Shown here piece after piece: positions 35,062 through 44,321 of a stretch of DNA of 64,000 nt. Location of the stretch: the NCBI RefSeq assembly GCF_020177055.1, contig NZ_JAIQXT010000003.1:1-64000 (forward strand), read 5' to 3'. The notes under the pieces are model-generated. The model did not search any database. It was given only the letters and a program-made list of their open reading frames with translations, and had not been told where the DNA came from. The stretch comes from Sphingomonas sp. R647 (GTDB taxonomy: Bacteria > Pseudomonadota > Alphaproteobacteria > Sphingomonadales > Sphingomonadaceae). Position numbers and translations under genes: made by a program. Numbering within the stretch: position 1 is the first letter of the stretch; each line of letters starts with the position of its first letter.

Positions 35062-36597
35062 ATGGTCGATCGTCGTCATCTGCTCATCGGAAGCGCGGCC
35101 TTGCCCATTTCCGGCATGGCCTCTGCGCGGCCAGCCAGCCCCCAAACGGCGCCGGTCGCGCCCCGCCATCCCGCCGCCGCCGAAGGGCGCGCGACCACGG
35201 ACCCTGACGGCACCACGACCGCCACGCTGGTCAATTTCGCGAGCACGCTGCGCTATGAGGATCTGCCGCCTGCCGTAATCGATGCCGCGAAACGCTGCAT
35301 GGTCGATGCGCTGGGGTGCGGCGTTGCCGGTTGGGAAAGCAACAAGGGCCGCCTCGCCGCGACCGCGATGGCCAAGCTTGGGGGAGCTGGCGAGGCGCAA
35401 CTTTGGGGTGGCAAGGCGCGCCTCGCGACCACCAACGCCGCGTTTGCCAATGCCGAGCTGATGAATGGCCTGGATTACGACGCGATCCCGCATATCCCGC
35501 CGGTGGTGGTTCCCGCTTTGATGGCTTTGGCGGAAGCGCGCCGGACATCCGGGCGCGATTTCATTCTGGCGTTGGTCGTTGCCTATGAGCTGGCCGCGCG
35601 GTTGAGTTCGGCCACCAGCCCGATGGGTGCCGCGATCCTCGAGACGGGCACCACGCCAGAGGTGTTCGCGATCAATCAGGAATCGATGCTCGCCGCCGCT
35701 GCTGGCGCGGCGCGACTGCTGGGATTGCCAACAGCGGCAACGGCGAACGCGATCGGGCTGGCCGGCTATTACTGCCCGCCACAGGCCGCGCATGACTGGG
35801 AAACGGGCAGTCCCAAATCGAACGTGAAATACACGCCGGTCGGCTGGGTGAATCAGGGTGCCGTGACGGCGGCACTGCTTGCCGAAAGCGGGTTCACCGG
35901 CAATCCCCGCGTGCTGGACGGCCCGGCGGGCTTTGCCCGTTTCTATGGCTTCAGCAAATGGGACATCCCCGCCGCAACGCGTGGGCTGGGCGAGCGCTGG
36001 ACGATCGTCAACGCCGATTACAAGCCCTATGCCTGCTGCCGCTACGTCCACAGCCGGATCGACGCGCTGGTGGCCCTACTGGCGCGCCAGCGGTTCGACC
36101 CCGCCGCGATCGAGCGAATTCAATCCTGGGGGCCGCCCTTCGGCGCCAACCCGGACCCAATGAACGTGCGCACGCAAGAGGATGCGCAGTTCAGCGTCCC
36201 TTATATGCTGGCGCTGGTCGCGCTCGGTCGGCCGCTCGACGCGCGCTGCCAGTCGGCCGAGCAGCTTGCCGATCCGGCGGTGAAGGCGATGATGGCCCGA
36301 ATCCAATGGTCCACCCATCCGCGCACAGTGGAAACCAAGCGCGCCGATCCGCGCAGCTTCATCGCCAGCGTCGAAGTGACCGCATCAGGGCAGCGCTACA
36401 CGCATGAGGTCATGTATGTGCGCGGAATGGGGTCGGTCCCCGACATGCGCCTCGACGATGCCGCACTCGACGCGAAGTTCATCGACAATGCGCGCACCCG
36501 GATGTCGGCGGCGGCGGCGCGACGCGCACTGGATGCGGTGCGCTCGCTCGACCGGGCGACCGACATGGCGGCGGTCGGTCGTCTGTTCGCAGGCTGA
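35062..36597 (+). CDS. MmgE/PrpD-family protein, exported
   Basis: A 511-aa protein with a Tat-like signal (DRRHLLIGSAALPISGMASA), unusual for this normally cytoplasmic family. The MmgE/PrpD fold is recognised from LPPAVIDAAKRCMVDALGCGVAG, NAELMNGLDYDAIP, and YKPYACCRYVHSRIDA with the conserved H. Members are 2-methylcitrate or other hydroxy-acid dehydratases, or epimerases. AGGACCGGGAGAGGG lies upstream of ATG 35062; open frame upstream of that is not coding. It precedes a TonB-dependent receptor and may act in the periplasm on a compound taken up by it. Confidence 0.85.
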   Translation: MVDRRHLLIGSAALPISGMASARPASPQTAPVAPRHPAAAEGRATTDPDGTTTATLVNFASTLRYEDLPPAVIDAAKRCMVDALGCGVAGWESNKGRLAATAMAKLGGAGEAQLWGGKARLATTNAAFANAELMNGLDYDAIPHIPPVVVPALMALAEARRTSGRDFILALVVAYELAARLSSATSPMGAAILETGTTPEVFAINQESMLAAAAGAARLLGLPTAATANAIGLAGYYCPPQAAHDWETGSPKSNVKYTPVGWVNQGAVTAALLAESGFTGNPRVLDGPAGFARFYGFSKWDIPAATRGLGERWTIVNADYKPYACCRYVHSRIDALVALLARQRFDPAAIERIQSWGPPFGANPDPMNVRTQEDAQFSVPYMLALVALGRPLDARCQSAEQLADPAVKAMMARIQWSTHPRTVETKRADPRSFIASVEVTASGQRYTHEVMYVRGMGSVPDMRLDDAALDAKFIDNARTRMSAAAARRALDAVRSLDRATDMAAVGRLFAG

Positions 36598-36722
36598 CTC
36601 CGGCGCGTGCACTGCCGGGTAAAGCCGCATGCGTCCCTGCATAAACGGCTGGCGCGCGGGTCGCCTATCAGGACGCTCATGGAATGCCCGGGAAGGGTAC
36701 CGATACAGGAGGGGAGAAACAG

Positions 36723-39596
36723 ATGAACCGCTCAACGCATTCGATCAGCCGACTCATGCGCAGCGCCACGACGACCGCCGCCATCGCGCTGAGCCTTGCC
36801 TTTCCGGCGATCGCCGCGGCACAGGAGGATAAGACCGCCGGCGAGACTGAGGCAAAGGCCGCCGACGAAGTCGTCGTGACCGCCAGCCGCGTTCAGCGCG
36901 ACGGCTTCACCGCGCCGACCCCTACCACCATCGTCGGCACCGAGGCGCTGGAAGCACGCGGCGCGACCAACGTTGCGACCGTGCTCAACGAAATTCCCGC
37001 GTTCAAGGCTTCCCAATCGCCGACCACGACCGGCGTGCGCGCGGCGTTTGCCGGCTCCTATTTCGCCGATCTGCGTGGCCTTGGGCCGTCGCGTACGCTC
37101 GTGCTCGTCGATGGCAACCGGTTCGTGCCCCAGATCGTGACCGGCATCGGCACCTATCAGGTCGATCTCAACCAAATTCCCGCACTGCTGCTCGAACGGG
37201 CCGAAGTCGTTACGGGCGGTGCGTCGGCACAATGGGGCTCCGACGCGGTCGCCGGGGTCGTCAACCTGATCCTGCGCAAGGACTTCGAAGGGCTACGTGC
37301 CGAGGCGCAGGCCGGCGTATCCGAACAGGGCGACAATGCCGAATATCGCATCGGTGCGGTCGGCGGCCTGAAGCTCGGCGAGCGCGGGCATATCACCCTC
37401 GCGTTCGATCATGTCACGAATGACGGCATGGGCGACGTCTTCACACGCGACTGGGGCAGGCTGGGCTATGGCCTCGTTGCCAACCCCAGCCGCGCCACCA
37501 ACGGCCTCGCCTCACAGTTGTTGCTGCCGGACGTGCGCTATTCCACCATGACCAATGGCGGCCTGATCAACAGCACCACCGGGCCCGCGGCGCAGCTGCG
37601 CGGCATCTTCATCAATCCCGACGGGTCGATCGGGCGTTTCCAGTACGGCAATTTCGTCGGGTCCAGCTTCATGCAGGGCGGCGGCAGCAATGCCGGCATC
37701 AACTTCAACACCGGCGTCTCGGTGGCGCCAAAGGTCCGCCGCTGGACCGGCTACGGCCGTGCCAGCTATGAAGTGGCGGACGACGTCACGTTTTATGCCG
37801 AGGCGTCCTACGCCGACACTGTTGGGCGCGGACAGACGCTGCCGCCGCGCAACGAACAAGCGACGCCGATCGTCATTTCGACGCAGAACCCGTTCATCCC
37901 GGCCGCACTGCGGGCCGAAATCGACCGGCTCAACGCGCTGCCCGCGAACGCCGCCAACCAGATCACCAGCTTCAACCTGGGCCGCAACAGCGTGGATATC
38001 GGTTATCAGCGCACGCGGGTCGAGGTCGAGACGAAGCGCGGCGTCGTCGGGTTCGACGCGCGCCTGGGCGGGTCGTGGAAGCTGAACGGCGCGGCTACCT
38101 ATGGCGAAAATCTCTACACCCAGCAGGTATACGGTAACCGCATCCAGGCCAATTTCCGCTTTGCTGCGGACGTGGTACAGACCGCAAATGGCCCGGCGTG
38201 CCGCGCCGTCGTCGCGGGGAATGCGGCTGCGGCCGGGTGTGTCCCGCTCAACGTATTCGGTGAAGGTTCGCCTTCGGCGGCGGCAATTGCCTATGTCACC
38301 GGGACCACCCTCACCCAGACCTTCTACAAGCAATTCGCCACCAACCTGAACCTGTCGGGTGAGCCGTTCAGCACCTGGGCCGGCCCGGTCTCGGTCGCGC
38401 TGGGCGCCGAGTATCGTCGCGAAGACCAGAACACCTCGGTCGACGCGATTGCCGAAGCGGCCGGCTATGAAAGCTCGAACGCCCGTGCGCTGCGCGGCAG
38501 CTTCGACGTCAAGGAAGCGTATCTCGAAGCGGTCGTGCCGCTGGCGCGCGACCTGCCCCTGCTGCGCGCGCTCGATCTGCAGGGCGCGGTGCGCTTCACC
38601 GACTATAGCTCCAGCGGCGGGGTGACGACGTGGAAGCTCGGCGGAACCTGGGAACCGATTGAAGGGCTGATGGTGCGTGGGACCTTGTCCCGCGACATTC
38701 GCGCGCCCAACATTTTCGAGTTGTTCACCCCCGCCGTCACCACGGTGCAGACCCGCAACTTCTCCGCCGGGGTCGCCGGCGGTCCGACCGGCCAGGTGGC
38801 AACGGCCAATCTGGTGCGCGGCAATGCGGGCCTTCAGGCCGAAACGTCGGAGACCAAGACGCTCGGCGTATCCTACGCCCCGCCGTTCATCCCCGGGCTG
38901 AAACTGTCGGTCGATTATTTCGACATTCGCGTCGACGACGCGATCGCGTTCATCGACGCCAATCTGGTCATCAACTTCTGCACCGGGACGACGCCAACGC
39001 CGGATCAGGCATATTATTGCTCGTTCATCACACGTACGCCCGCTGGGGGCACCACGGTCTATACGGTGGACAATCCCTATTTGAATCTGGGCTATGTCGA
39101 GCGCCGGGGCTTCGACTTCGAGGCTTCGTACCGGCTGCCGCTCGACAAGCTGTCGGGCAAGCTGGGCGGGTCGCTCACCGCGCGCTTCTCGGGAACGCTG
39201 TATGATAAGTTCGGTGAGGATATCACCGGGACTGGCTTCATCGAGCGTGCCGGCGACGTCATCGGCACCCCGCGCTTCCTGACGAACAGCTCGCTGACCT
39301 ACGATGACTCGCTTCTGACGCTTCAGCTGCAGATGCGCACGATCAGCAAGGCCAACTACAACAACCTGTTCGTCGAAGGGGTGCAGATCAACGATAACGA
39401 CGTGCCCGCGCGCCAGTATTTCAACTTGTCGGCAACCATCCGCGCGACCGATCGCTTCGAATTCTTCGGCGTCGTCAACAACCTCACCGATCGCGATCCG
39501 CCGCTGATCCCGCAGAATTTCGGCTACCCCACGGTGCCAGCATTCTATGACATGATCGGGCGCAGCTATCGCTTCGGCGCGCGCGTACGGTTCTGA
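36723..39596 (+). CDS. TonB-dependent outer-membrane receptor
   Basis: A 957-aa receptor (start at 36723 behind AGGAGGGGAG). It has a signal peptide (AAIALSLAFPAIAAAQ) and TonB box DEVVVTASR. The plug contains LRGLGPSRTLVLVDGNRFVP and ERAEVVTGGASAQWGSDAVAGVVN, the signature of the larger sphingomonad/Caulobacter receptor class. The barrel ends SYRFGARVRF. Two genes follow within 15-40 bases (a small Tat peptide and a carotenoid-oxygenase-family enzyme) before a terminator at 41391, so this receptor probably imports that enzyme's substrate. Confidence 0.94.
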   Translation: MNRSTHSISRLMRSATTTAAIALSLAFPAIAAAQEDKTAGETEAKAADEVVVTASRVQRDGFTAPTPTTIVGTEALEARGATNVATVLNEIPAFKASQSPTTTGVRAAFAGSYFADLRGLGPSRTLVLVDGNRFVPQIVTGIGTYQVDLNQIPALLLERAEVVTGGASAQWGSDAVAGVVNLILRKDFEGLRAEAQAGVSEQGDNAEYRIGAVGGLKLGERGHITLAFDHVTNDGMGDVFTRDWGRLGYGLVANPSRATNGLASQLLLPDVRYSTMTNGGLINSTTGPAAQLRGIFINPDGSIGRFQYGNFVGSSFMQGGGSNAGINFNTGVSVAPKVRRWTGYGRASYEVADDVTFYAEASYADTVGRGQTLPPRNEQATPIVISTQNPFIPAALRAEIDRLNALPANAANQITSFNLGRNSVDIGYQRTRVEVETKRGVVGFDARLGGSWKLNGAATYGENLYTQQVYGNRIQANFRFAADVVQTANGPACRAVVAGNAAAAGCVPLNVFGEGSPSAAAIAYVTGTTLTQTFYKQFATNLNLSGEPFSTWAGPVSVALGAEYRREDQNTSVDAIAEAAGYESSNARALRGSFDVKEAYLEAVVPLARDLPLLRALDLQGAVRFTDYSSSGGVTTWKLGGTWEPIEGLMVRGTLSRDIRAPNIFELFTPAVTTVQTRNFSAGVAGGPTGQVATANLVRGNAGLQAETSETKTLGVSYAPPFIPGLKLSVDYFDIRVDDAIAFIDANLVINFCTGTTPTPDQAYYCSFITRTPAGGTTVYTVDNPYLNLGYVERRGFDFEASYRLPLDKLSGKLGGSLTARFSGTLYDKFGEDITGTGFIERAGDVIGTPRFLTNSSLTYDDSLLTLQLQMRTISKANYNNLFVEGVQINDNDVPARQYFNLSATIRATDRFEFFGVVNNLTDRDPPLIPQNFGYPTVPAFYDMIGRSYRFGARVRF

Positions 39597-39610
39597 CAAG
39601 GAGGATAGTG

Positions 39611-39877
39611 ATGAACGATCCCAATGCACCTGTTGGCGCTCTGCCAATCTCCCGCCGCGCGCTCGCCCACGCGGCGATGGGGGGCGCCGCCGCCCTTGCG
39701 CTCCCGGTGAAGGCCGCGGCGCTCCCGCGTCTCGGCGGCGCGCCTGTGGTGGGCTTTCACGCCGACGCGCCCTGGCTCGATCCGACCGGGCGCGACAAGC
39801 CCTACCACCCCCCAACCGCAACCGGACGCTTCGCGCCCGACACGGAAAGCCTGATGCGGCTGGGCCATTTCCTTTGA
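39611..39877 (+). CDS. Small Tat-signal protein of unknown function
   Basis: An 88-aa protein with a perfect AAGGAGG (39598-39604) 6 bases before ATG 39611. A twin-arginine signal (SRRALAHAAMGGAAALALPVKAAA) is followed by only about 50 residues rich in Pro, Gly and Asp, including GFHADAPWLDPTGRDKPYHPP. No known domain. It lies between the receptor and the dioxygenase gene in one operon. The Tat signal implies folding or cofactor loading before export, or a structural role in bringing the dioxygenase to the membrane; both are guesses. Confidence 0.7.
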   Translation: MNDPNAPVGALPISRRALAHAAMGGAAALALPVKAAALPRLGGAPVVGFHADAPWLDPTGRDKPYHPPTATGRFAPDTESLMRLGHFL

Positions 39878-39915
39878 CGGATCGCCGTCCCCGTCGGGCG
39901 GGCTAGGAGTTCACC

Positions 39916-41376
39916 ATGGTTGATTTTTCCAAGATGAAGGCCGCGCAGGGCTTCTTTGCCCCGCAACGCTTCGAGGCCGATGTCCTCGACTGCGAAACGT
40001 CGGGATCGATCCCGACGGAACTCGACGGCGCTTTTGTCCGACTGGGCGGTGAATGGTATTATCCGCCGAAGTTCGACAATGACGCGATTCTCAACAGCGA
40101 TGGCCATATCAGCAGCTTCCGGTTCAAGAATGGCCGGGTCAGCTACAAGAGCCGCTTCGTGCGCACCCCCCGGTTCGAGGCGAACCTGAAGGCGGGCGGC
40201 CAGCAGTTCGGCTTTTACCGCAACCCCTATACCGACGACCCCGCCGTGCAGGGGCTCGACCGGACCGTCGCCAACACCACGCCCTTCGCCTTTGCCGGGC
40301 GTCTGATGGCACTTAAGGAAGACGGGCTGCCTCACCTGATCGATCCCAACACGCTGGCGACAGTCGGCCGCTGGAACTTCGGCGGCAAGTACAAGGGGCC
40401 GCATTTCACCGCACATCCCAAGGTCGATTCCGACACCGGCGAGATGATCGCCTATGGCAATGAGGCGAACGGGCTGGCCGGCGACGAGGTCTACGTCGCG
40501 ACGATCGACAAAAAGGGCCGCGTGACCCACGATACCCGCTTCACGGTGCCCTATGTCAGCATCATGCACGACATCGCGTTGACCGAGAAGCACATCATCT
40601 TCCCGTTCGCTGGCTATGTCACCAGTCCGGAAAGGCTGAAGGCCGGCAAGATCCACTGGGGTTGGGACAACAGCAAGGAAAGCTACATCGGCATCCTTCC
40701 GCGCGGCGCGGAGGGCAAGGACATTCGCTGGTTCCGCGGACCGCTGCGATGCATGATGCACACGTTCCACGCGCGCACTGTTGGAAACAAGGTGATCATG
40801 GAAGCGCCGTTCTACGACGGCAACTTCTTCCCGTTCTTCACCAATGTCGACAACAGCCCGTGGGACCGCACTAAAGCCAAGGGTTATCTCCGCCGCCTGA
40901 CGTTCGACCTTTCGTCCAAGCATGACGGGTGGACCGAGGAAATCCTGTTCCCGACGCCGATTATGGACATCGGCGCGATCGACCGTCGCTATCTCACCCG
41001 GGACCAGCGTTATGTCTTCACCGGCTTCACGGACCCGTCCAAGCCGTTCAACGTCGCGCAGGGCGGTAACCTGCAAGGACGTGTTACGAACTGCTATGGG
41101 CGGTTCGACGTCAAGGCGGGCCAGATGGTATCGATGTTTGCCGGCGAAACGCACAGCCTCGCCGAAGCGTGTTTCATTCCGCGCAAGGGCGGTGACGAAG
41201 GGTCAGGCTGGCTGATCGGTGTCGCGTCGAACTTTGCCGAAATGCGGTCTGAGTTGCTCATCGCCGATGCGGAGCGCCTGGCCGACGGGCCGATCGGGCG
41301 GGTGCTGCTGCCCTTCCGCGCCGCGCCACAGGTTCACGGCACCTGGGTCGAAAACGGCGAGCTGCCGTTCGCCTAA
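39916..41376 (+). CDS. Carotenoid oxygenase-family dioxygenase (lignostilbene type)
   Basis: A 486-aa Fe(II) enzyme of the RPE65/CCD family. The four iron-binding histidines are His167 (TAHPKVD), His218 (IMHDIAL), His285 (FHARTVG) and His474 (QVHGTW). Length and lack of a signal match bacterial lignostilbene or stilbene-cleaving dioxygenases, which split a C=C bond to give two aldehydes. GGAG at 39906-39909 precedes ATG 39916. It lies behind a TonB-dependent receptor and ahead of a strong terminator. An aldehyde dehydrogenase nearby (33314) could take the products. A stilbenoid or related phenylpropanoid is more likely than a carotenoid here, but this is context only. Confidence 0.9.
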   Translation: MVDFSKMKAAQGFFAPQRFEADVLDCETSGSIPTELDGAFVRLGGEWYYPPKFDNDAILNSDGHISSFRFKNGRVSYKSRFVRTPRFEANLKAGGQQFGFYRNPYTDDPAVQGLDRTVANTTPFAFAGRLMALKEDGLPHLIDPNTLATVGRWNFGGKYKGPHFTAHPKVDSDTGEMIAYGNEANGLAGDEVYVATIDKKGRVTHDTRFTVPYVSIMHDIALTEKHIIFPFAGYVTSPERLKAGKIHWGWDNSKESYIGILPRGAEGKDIRWFRGPLRCMMHTFHARTVGNKVIMEAPFYDGNFFPFFTNVDNSPWDRTKAKGYLRRLTFDLSSKHDGWTEEILFPTPIMDIGAIDRRYLTRDQRYVFTGFTDPSKPFNVAQGGNLQGRVTNCYGRFDVKAGQMVSMFAGETHSLAEACFIPRKGGDEGSGWLIGVASNFAEMRSELLIADAERLADGPIGRVLLPFRAAPQVHGTWVENGELPFA

Positions 41377-41390
41377 AAAAAAGGGGGAAA

Positions 41391-41431
41391 GGGGCCGCGG
41401 CGACACCCGTGTCGCCGCGGCTCCTTTTTTT
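41391..41431 (+). terminator. Rho-independent terminator
   Basis: A 13-bp GC-rich stem, GCCGCGGCGACAC / GTGTCGCCGCGGC (41394-41421), is followed by seven T (41425-41431), 15 bases past the dioxygenase stop. An A-run on the other side (41375-41382) would let it work on the convergent AraC gene too. Confidence 0.92.
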
Positions 41432-41441
41432 GTCATTCGTT

Positions 41442-42401
41442 CTACTGAACGGTTCTGATCGGCATCCCGCCGTGAATGGCGCGATAGTCGCGCGGACTCT
41501 CGCCATAGGCCAGTTTAAAGACCCGGCTGAAATAGGCGAGGCTGCTAAAACCGCACGCATAGGCGATATCGGTCACTGACTGCTCGGCCTTGTCCGGATC
41601 GGTCAGATCGCGCCGACACGCCTCCAGCCTGCGCTGAAGGATATGCTCGGATAGCGTGCACCCGCTATCGAGAAAGATCTTGTGCAAGTAGCGCTTCGAA
41701 CAATTCAGACCCCGCGCCACCGTGTCGATCGACAGATCGTAGCGGCGCAGATGGAGGTCAAGATATCCCTCGATCCGCTCGCGCATCACCTCCCGGCTCG
41801 TCCGACGCACTTCGTGGCTGCCATGTTCGAGCAGCGCAAGCCGTGCGAGACGCGCGATCATCACCCCGATATCGCCCTCGCTACAAGCGCGGCTATTATC
41901 GGACGCTGCAGTGGTCAATGCCGACCGCAGCATGCTCGAATAGCCGCTGGCACCGGAATAGAGGCGCAGCGAGTAGGGCGTGAGATCGGCGAGGTTCAGA
42001 TCCTCGGCGCGAACCAGCACGGCGGACTGGCGCGTCAGTTCGGTCGAATGAAACTTGAACGGCCGCGTCATGTCGTAGAGCGTCCAGTCGCCCGGCTTCA
42101 GCGCCACCCTCTTATCGCGCTGCTCCAGGAAAATTGTTCCTTCATGCTGGACGACGAGCTTGAACAGGCGGCGGTCATCGCCGCGCGCCTGCTGGTGATT
42201 GCGGCTCAGCGCATGTGCGGGTGCGGTAACACGGGCGACGGTAAATTCGCCGACGTGGCGCATGGTCGTCGAAGCCCGAAACTGCTCGTCGCTCGGTTTG
42301 ATGTCGAAGTCGCCGAGGCTCGCCCAAATATGTTCGCGCCAATAGGCTGCTCTCTCAGCCTTGCGCACGACATCTGTCGAGTGTTCCCTAAGCCCCGCCA
42401 T
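41442..42401 (-). CDS. AraC-family transcriptional regulator
   Basis: A 319-aa regulator starting MAGLREHSTD at 42401 (GAGAGG 8 bases upstream). The N-terminal two-thirds is an AraC-binding-like sensor (FKLVVQHEGTIFLEQRDKRV, LKPGDWTLYDMTRPF). The C-terminal double HTH includes LSIDTVARGLNCSKRYLHKIF and VTDIAYACGFSSLAYFSRVFK. This architecture is shared with regulators of aromatic and hydroxy-compound degradation. It lies convergent to the dioxygenase operon and divergent from the NTF2-like gene, so it may control both. A perfect 8-4-8 palindrome lies upstream at 42488. Confidence 0.9.
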   Translation of the reverse strand: MAGLREHSTDVVRKAERAAYWREHIWASLGDFDIKPSDEQFRASTTMRHVGEFTVARVTAPAHALSRNHQQARGDDRRLFKLVVQHEGTIFLEQRDKRVALKPGDWTLYDMTRPFKFHSTELTRQSAVLVRAEDLNLADLTPYSLRLYSGASGYSSMLRSALTTAASDNSRACSEGDIGVMIARLARLALLEHGSHEVRRTSREVMRERIEGYLDLHLRRYDLSIDTVARGLNCSKRYLHKIFLDSGCTLSEHILQRRLEACRRDLTDPDKAEQSVTDIAYACGFSSLAYFSRVFKLAYGESPRDYRAIHGGMPIRTVQ

Positions 42402-42487
42402 CGTGCATCCCTCTCGACAATGCACCCTGCTGCTTTGGCCGGGTGCTTGGGGCCGATTATGAAGACCCTGAGAGGTATCCTGTCAAT

Positions 42488-42507
42488 AAAATTGTAATCA
42501 CAATTTT
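42488..42507. promoter_or_regulatory. Perfect 8-4-8 palindrome between AraC and NTF2-like genes
   Basis: AAAATTGT-AATC-ACAATTTT is an exact inverted repeat in the 276-bp divergent region. It differs from the TAGAAT dyad and probably serves a different regulator. The half ATTACAA also appears near 34890 and 46170 in the other divergent promoters of this section. Confidence 0.5.
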
Positions 42508-42677
42508 ACTTTGCCGCGGTGCGTGGCTAGCCAAATGACCATGCGCTGCTGGATGGGTCGATTGCGCTGCGACGATTTAGGTTCAGCCGCTTGAACGGAC
42601 CGGCGGACATCCACGTTTCATTGCCAGCGCCGCACCGATGCCAGGCCGGTCACACGGGTCAGATGAAAGGGAGAGAC

Positions 42678-43250
42678 ATGAAAATCACCGCTGTCGCGAG
42701 CAGCGCCTTCGCGCTTTGCATCGCCACCCCGGCAGCCGCGCAGGTCAGCCCGGAGGAATACGCCGTAGCGCGGGCCGAGATCGTCAATCTTTCCAGCCGG
42801 CTGATGATCGCGTTCGACGCGCTGGACGCCGACACTTACGCCGACTGCTTTGCCACGGATGCGACGCTGAACTGGATCGGCGGCGTCGAAAACGGCCGTG
42901 AGGCGATCCGCAAGGCATTGACCGCATGGCGTGTGCGGATGAGCGATAGCAACATCGCACCGGACGCCACCTCGCGGCAGCGCACGCACCATTTCGTGCT
43001 GAACCACAACGTCACGATCGACAAGGGCGGCAAGACGGGGAAGGGTATTGTTTACTGGTTCGCCTTGACCAATCGCACGCCGCAAAAGGACGTGCAGCCG
43101 CTCTATTTCGGCCACGTCGTCGAATATTACGTCAAGGAAGACGGCAAGTGGCTGTATTCCAAGCGTGAAGTCTATAACGAATCGCTGTCCAACCGCTCGG
43201 TCTATTATCCCGAACTGGGGGAGATCGACCCGCGCAAGCCCAAGCCCTGA
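42678..43250 (+). CDS. Secreted SnoaL/NTF2-like protein
   Basis: A 190-aa protein with a signal peptide (AVASSAFALCIATPAAAQ) and an NTF2-fold domain of the SnoaL_4 type: RLMIAFDALDADTYADCFATDATLNW, RTHHFVLNHNVTI, and a C-terminal LYFGHVVEYYVKEDGKWLYSKR. Family members are small dehydratase, isomerase or cyclase-like enzymes, often on aromatic or polyketide substrates. An AAAGGGAGAG site precedes ATG 42678. Divergent from AraC. Location should be periplasmic, which parallels the exported MmgE/PrpD, Tat peptide and DUF8021-like proteins near it. Confidence 0.85.
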   Translation: MKITAVASSAFALCIATPAAAQVSPEEYAVARAEIVNLSSRLMIAFDALDADTYADCFATDATLNWIGGVENGREAIRKALTAWRVRMSDSNIAPDATSRQRTHHFVLNHNVTIDKGGKTGKGIVYWFALTNRTPQKDVQPLYFGHVVEYYVKEDGKWLYSKREVYNESLSNRSVYYPELGEIDPRKPKP

Positions 43251-43259
43251 AACACTGCG

Positions 43260-43283
43260 CCGCCCCGGTACGACCCGGGGCGG
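43260..43283. terminator. Candidate convergent terminator hairpin
   Basis: CCGCCCCGG / CCGGGGCGG stem with a 6-nt loop lies between the convergent stops at 43250 and 43290. No clear T-run follows on either strand, so it is only a candidate. Confidence 0.5.
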
Positions 43284-43289
43284 AACGCG

Positions 43290-44258
43290 TCACTTCTTGG
43301 AATATTTCGCCTCGCGATTGCGGATTACGTCGGGGTTCTGGGTATAAGGCGACCGCATGTTATAAGGCGTTGCGATGAACACCGCCTCGACCCCCGTGAT
43401 CATCCCGTCCTCCAGCTTGAAAGTCTCGAGCAGGCCCCAGCTGTGCGGCTCACGGAAGATGGAGCGCGCAGGCGTACCATCGGTCAGCGTATACTGATCC
43501 AGCACGCCCTTGTGGTCGATGAACCCCCGCGCCATCACGATGCAGCGATATTCGTCGACAAGGAAATGATCGCGATCACGCACGCGCTCGTTGAACAGAT
43601 AGCGGCCCGATTTGAAGCCCTTCTCGATCTCGGGGAAGTTCAGCCCGTTTTCTGTGCGCGTCGCATCGGGTGAAAACCGCGTTCCGCGGATCTCGCCGTT
43701 ATTGTTTTCCAACGTCTCGAAATAGCCGTCGGCGAGGCGGACCAGTTCCGCACGCGGCCGGCACTTCGCTTTCGGCACTGCCTTGTCGAGATGTGGCGAC
43801 CGCTGGAACTTGTCGAAATCGGCGATTGGAGTCGGCGGTGCCGACAGGTTGCGCTTGGTCGAGATCAGATGTTCGATCTCGGTGATCTGCTCGCCTTCGA
43901 CCTTCAGCCGCACGGCGAGATAGCCGGGTGTGTCGTTCTGGACGATCCGCGTGTAGATGCCGACGTTGCCGGTGGTCGGGTCGGACAGCGTGAGTGCCGG
44001 GCCGACCTCTTGGGTGACCGTGTCCCAGGTCGCGTCTGGGAACGGCATTTCGACGAAATTCTCGACAAAGCGCACCCGGCGCGAGATCGGAGCCTTGGAC
44101 GGATCATGCGCCAGAAAGGCGGCACGATACTGGTCGCCGATCTTTTCGAGGCACACGCGATCGCATCCGGCACCGGCGTCGCGGTGCTGCGCGGACGGTG
44201 CGCCGGTCAGACTCGCCACCGCAAGGGGCACCAGTACAGCCTTCAGCATCAAATTCAT
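43290..44258 (-). CDS. Secreted hypothetical protein (DUF8021-like)
   Basis: A 322-aa protein with a signal peptide (LKAVLVPLAVASLTGAPSAQ) and a strong AAGGAGAGAG ribosome binding site. Two repeats of an NTF2-like pattern seem present: residues about 30-135 (EKIGDQYRAAFLAHDPS, VGIYTRIVQNDTPGYLAVRLKVEG) and a second half ending LETFKLEDGMITGVEAVFIATPYNM, which is common in DUF8021 proteins. Four cysteines may form disulfides. Function unknown. It precedes a secreted carboxylesterase in the same direction, giving a small periplasmic-enzyme operon next to the NTF2-like gene. Confidence 0.75.
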   Translation of the reverse strand: MNLMLKAVLVPLAVASLTGAPSAQHRDAGAGCDRVCLEKIGDQYRAAFLAHDPSKAPISRRVRFVENFVEMPFPDATWDTVTQEVGPALTLSDPTTGNVGIYTRIVQNDTPGYLAVRLKVEGEQITEIEHLISTKRNLSAPPTPIADFDKFQRSPHLDKAVPKAKCRPRAELVRLADGYFETLENNNGEIRGTRFSPDATRTENGLNFPEIEKGFKSGRYLFNERVRDRDHFLVDEYRCIVMARGFIDHKGVLDQYTLTDGTPARSIFREPHSWGLLETFKLEDGMITGVEAVFIATPYNMRSPYTQNPDVIRNREAKYSKK

Positions 44259-44321
44259 CGCTCTCTCCTTATGATTTGTTCGCTGTCGGATGCATCGCGG
44301 CGTAGTGCTGTCGCCGCTTCC

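Noticed and set aside
37512..39821. 769-codon minus-strand frame opposite the second TonB receptor
   Set aside because: Antisense shadow; composition and lack of motifs argue against coding.
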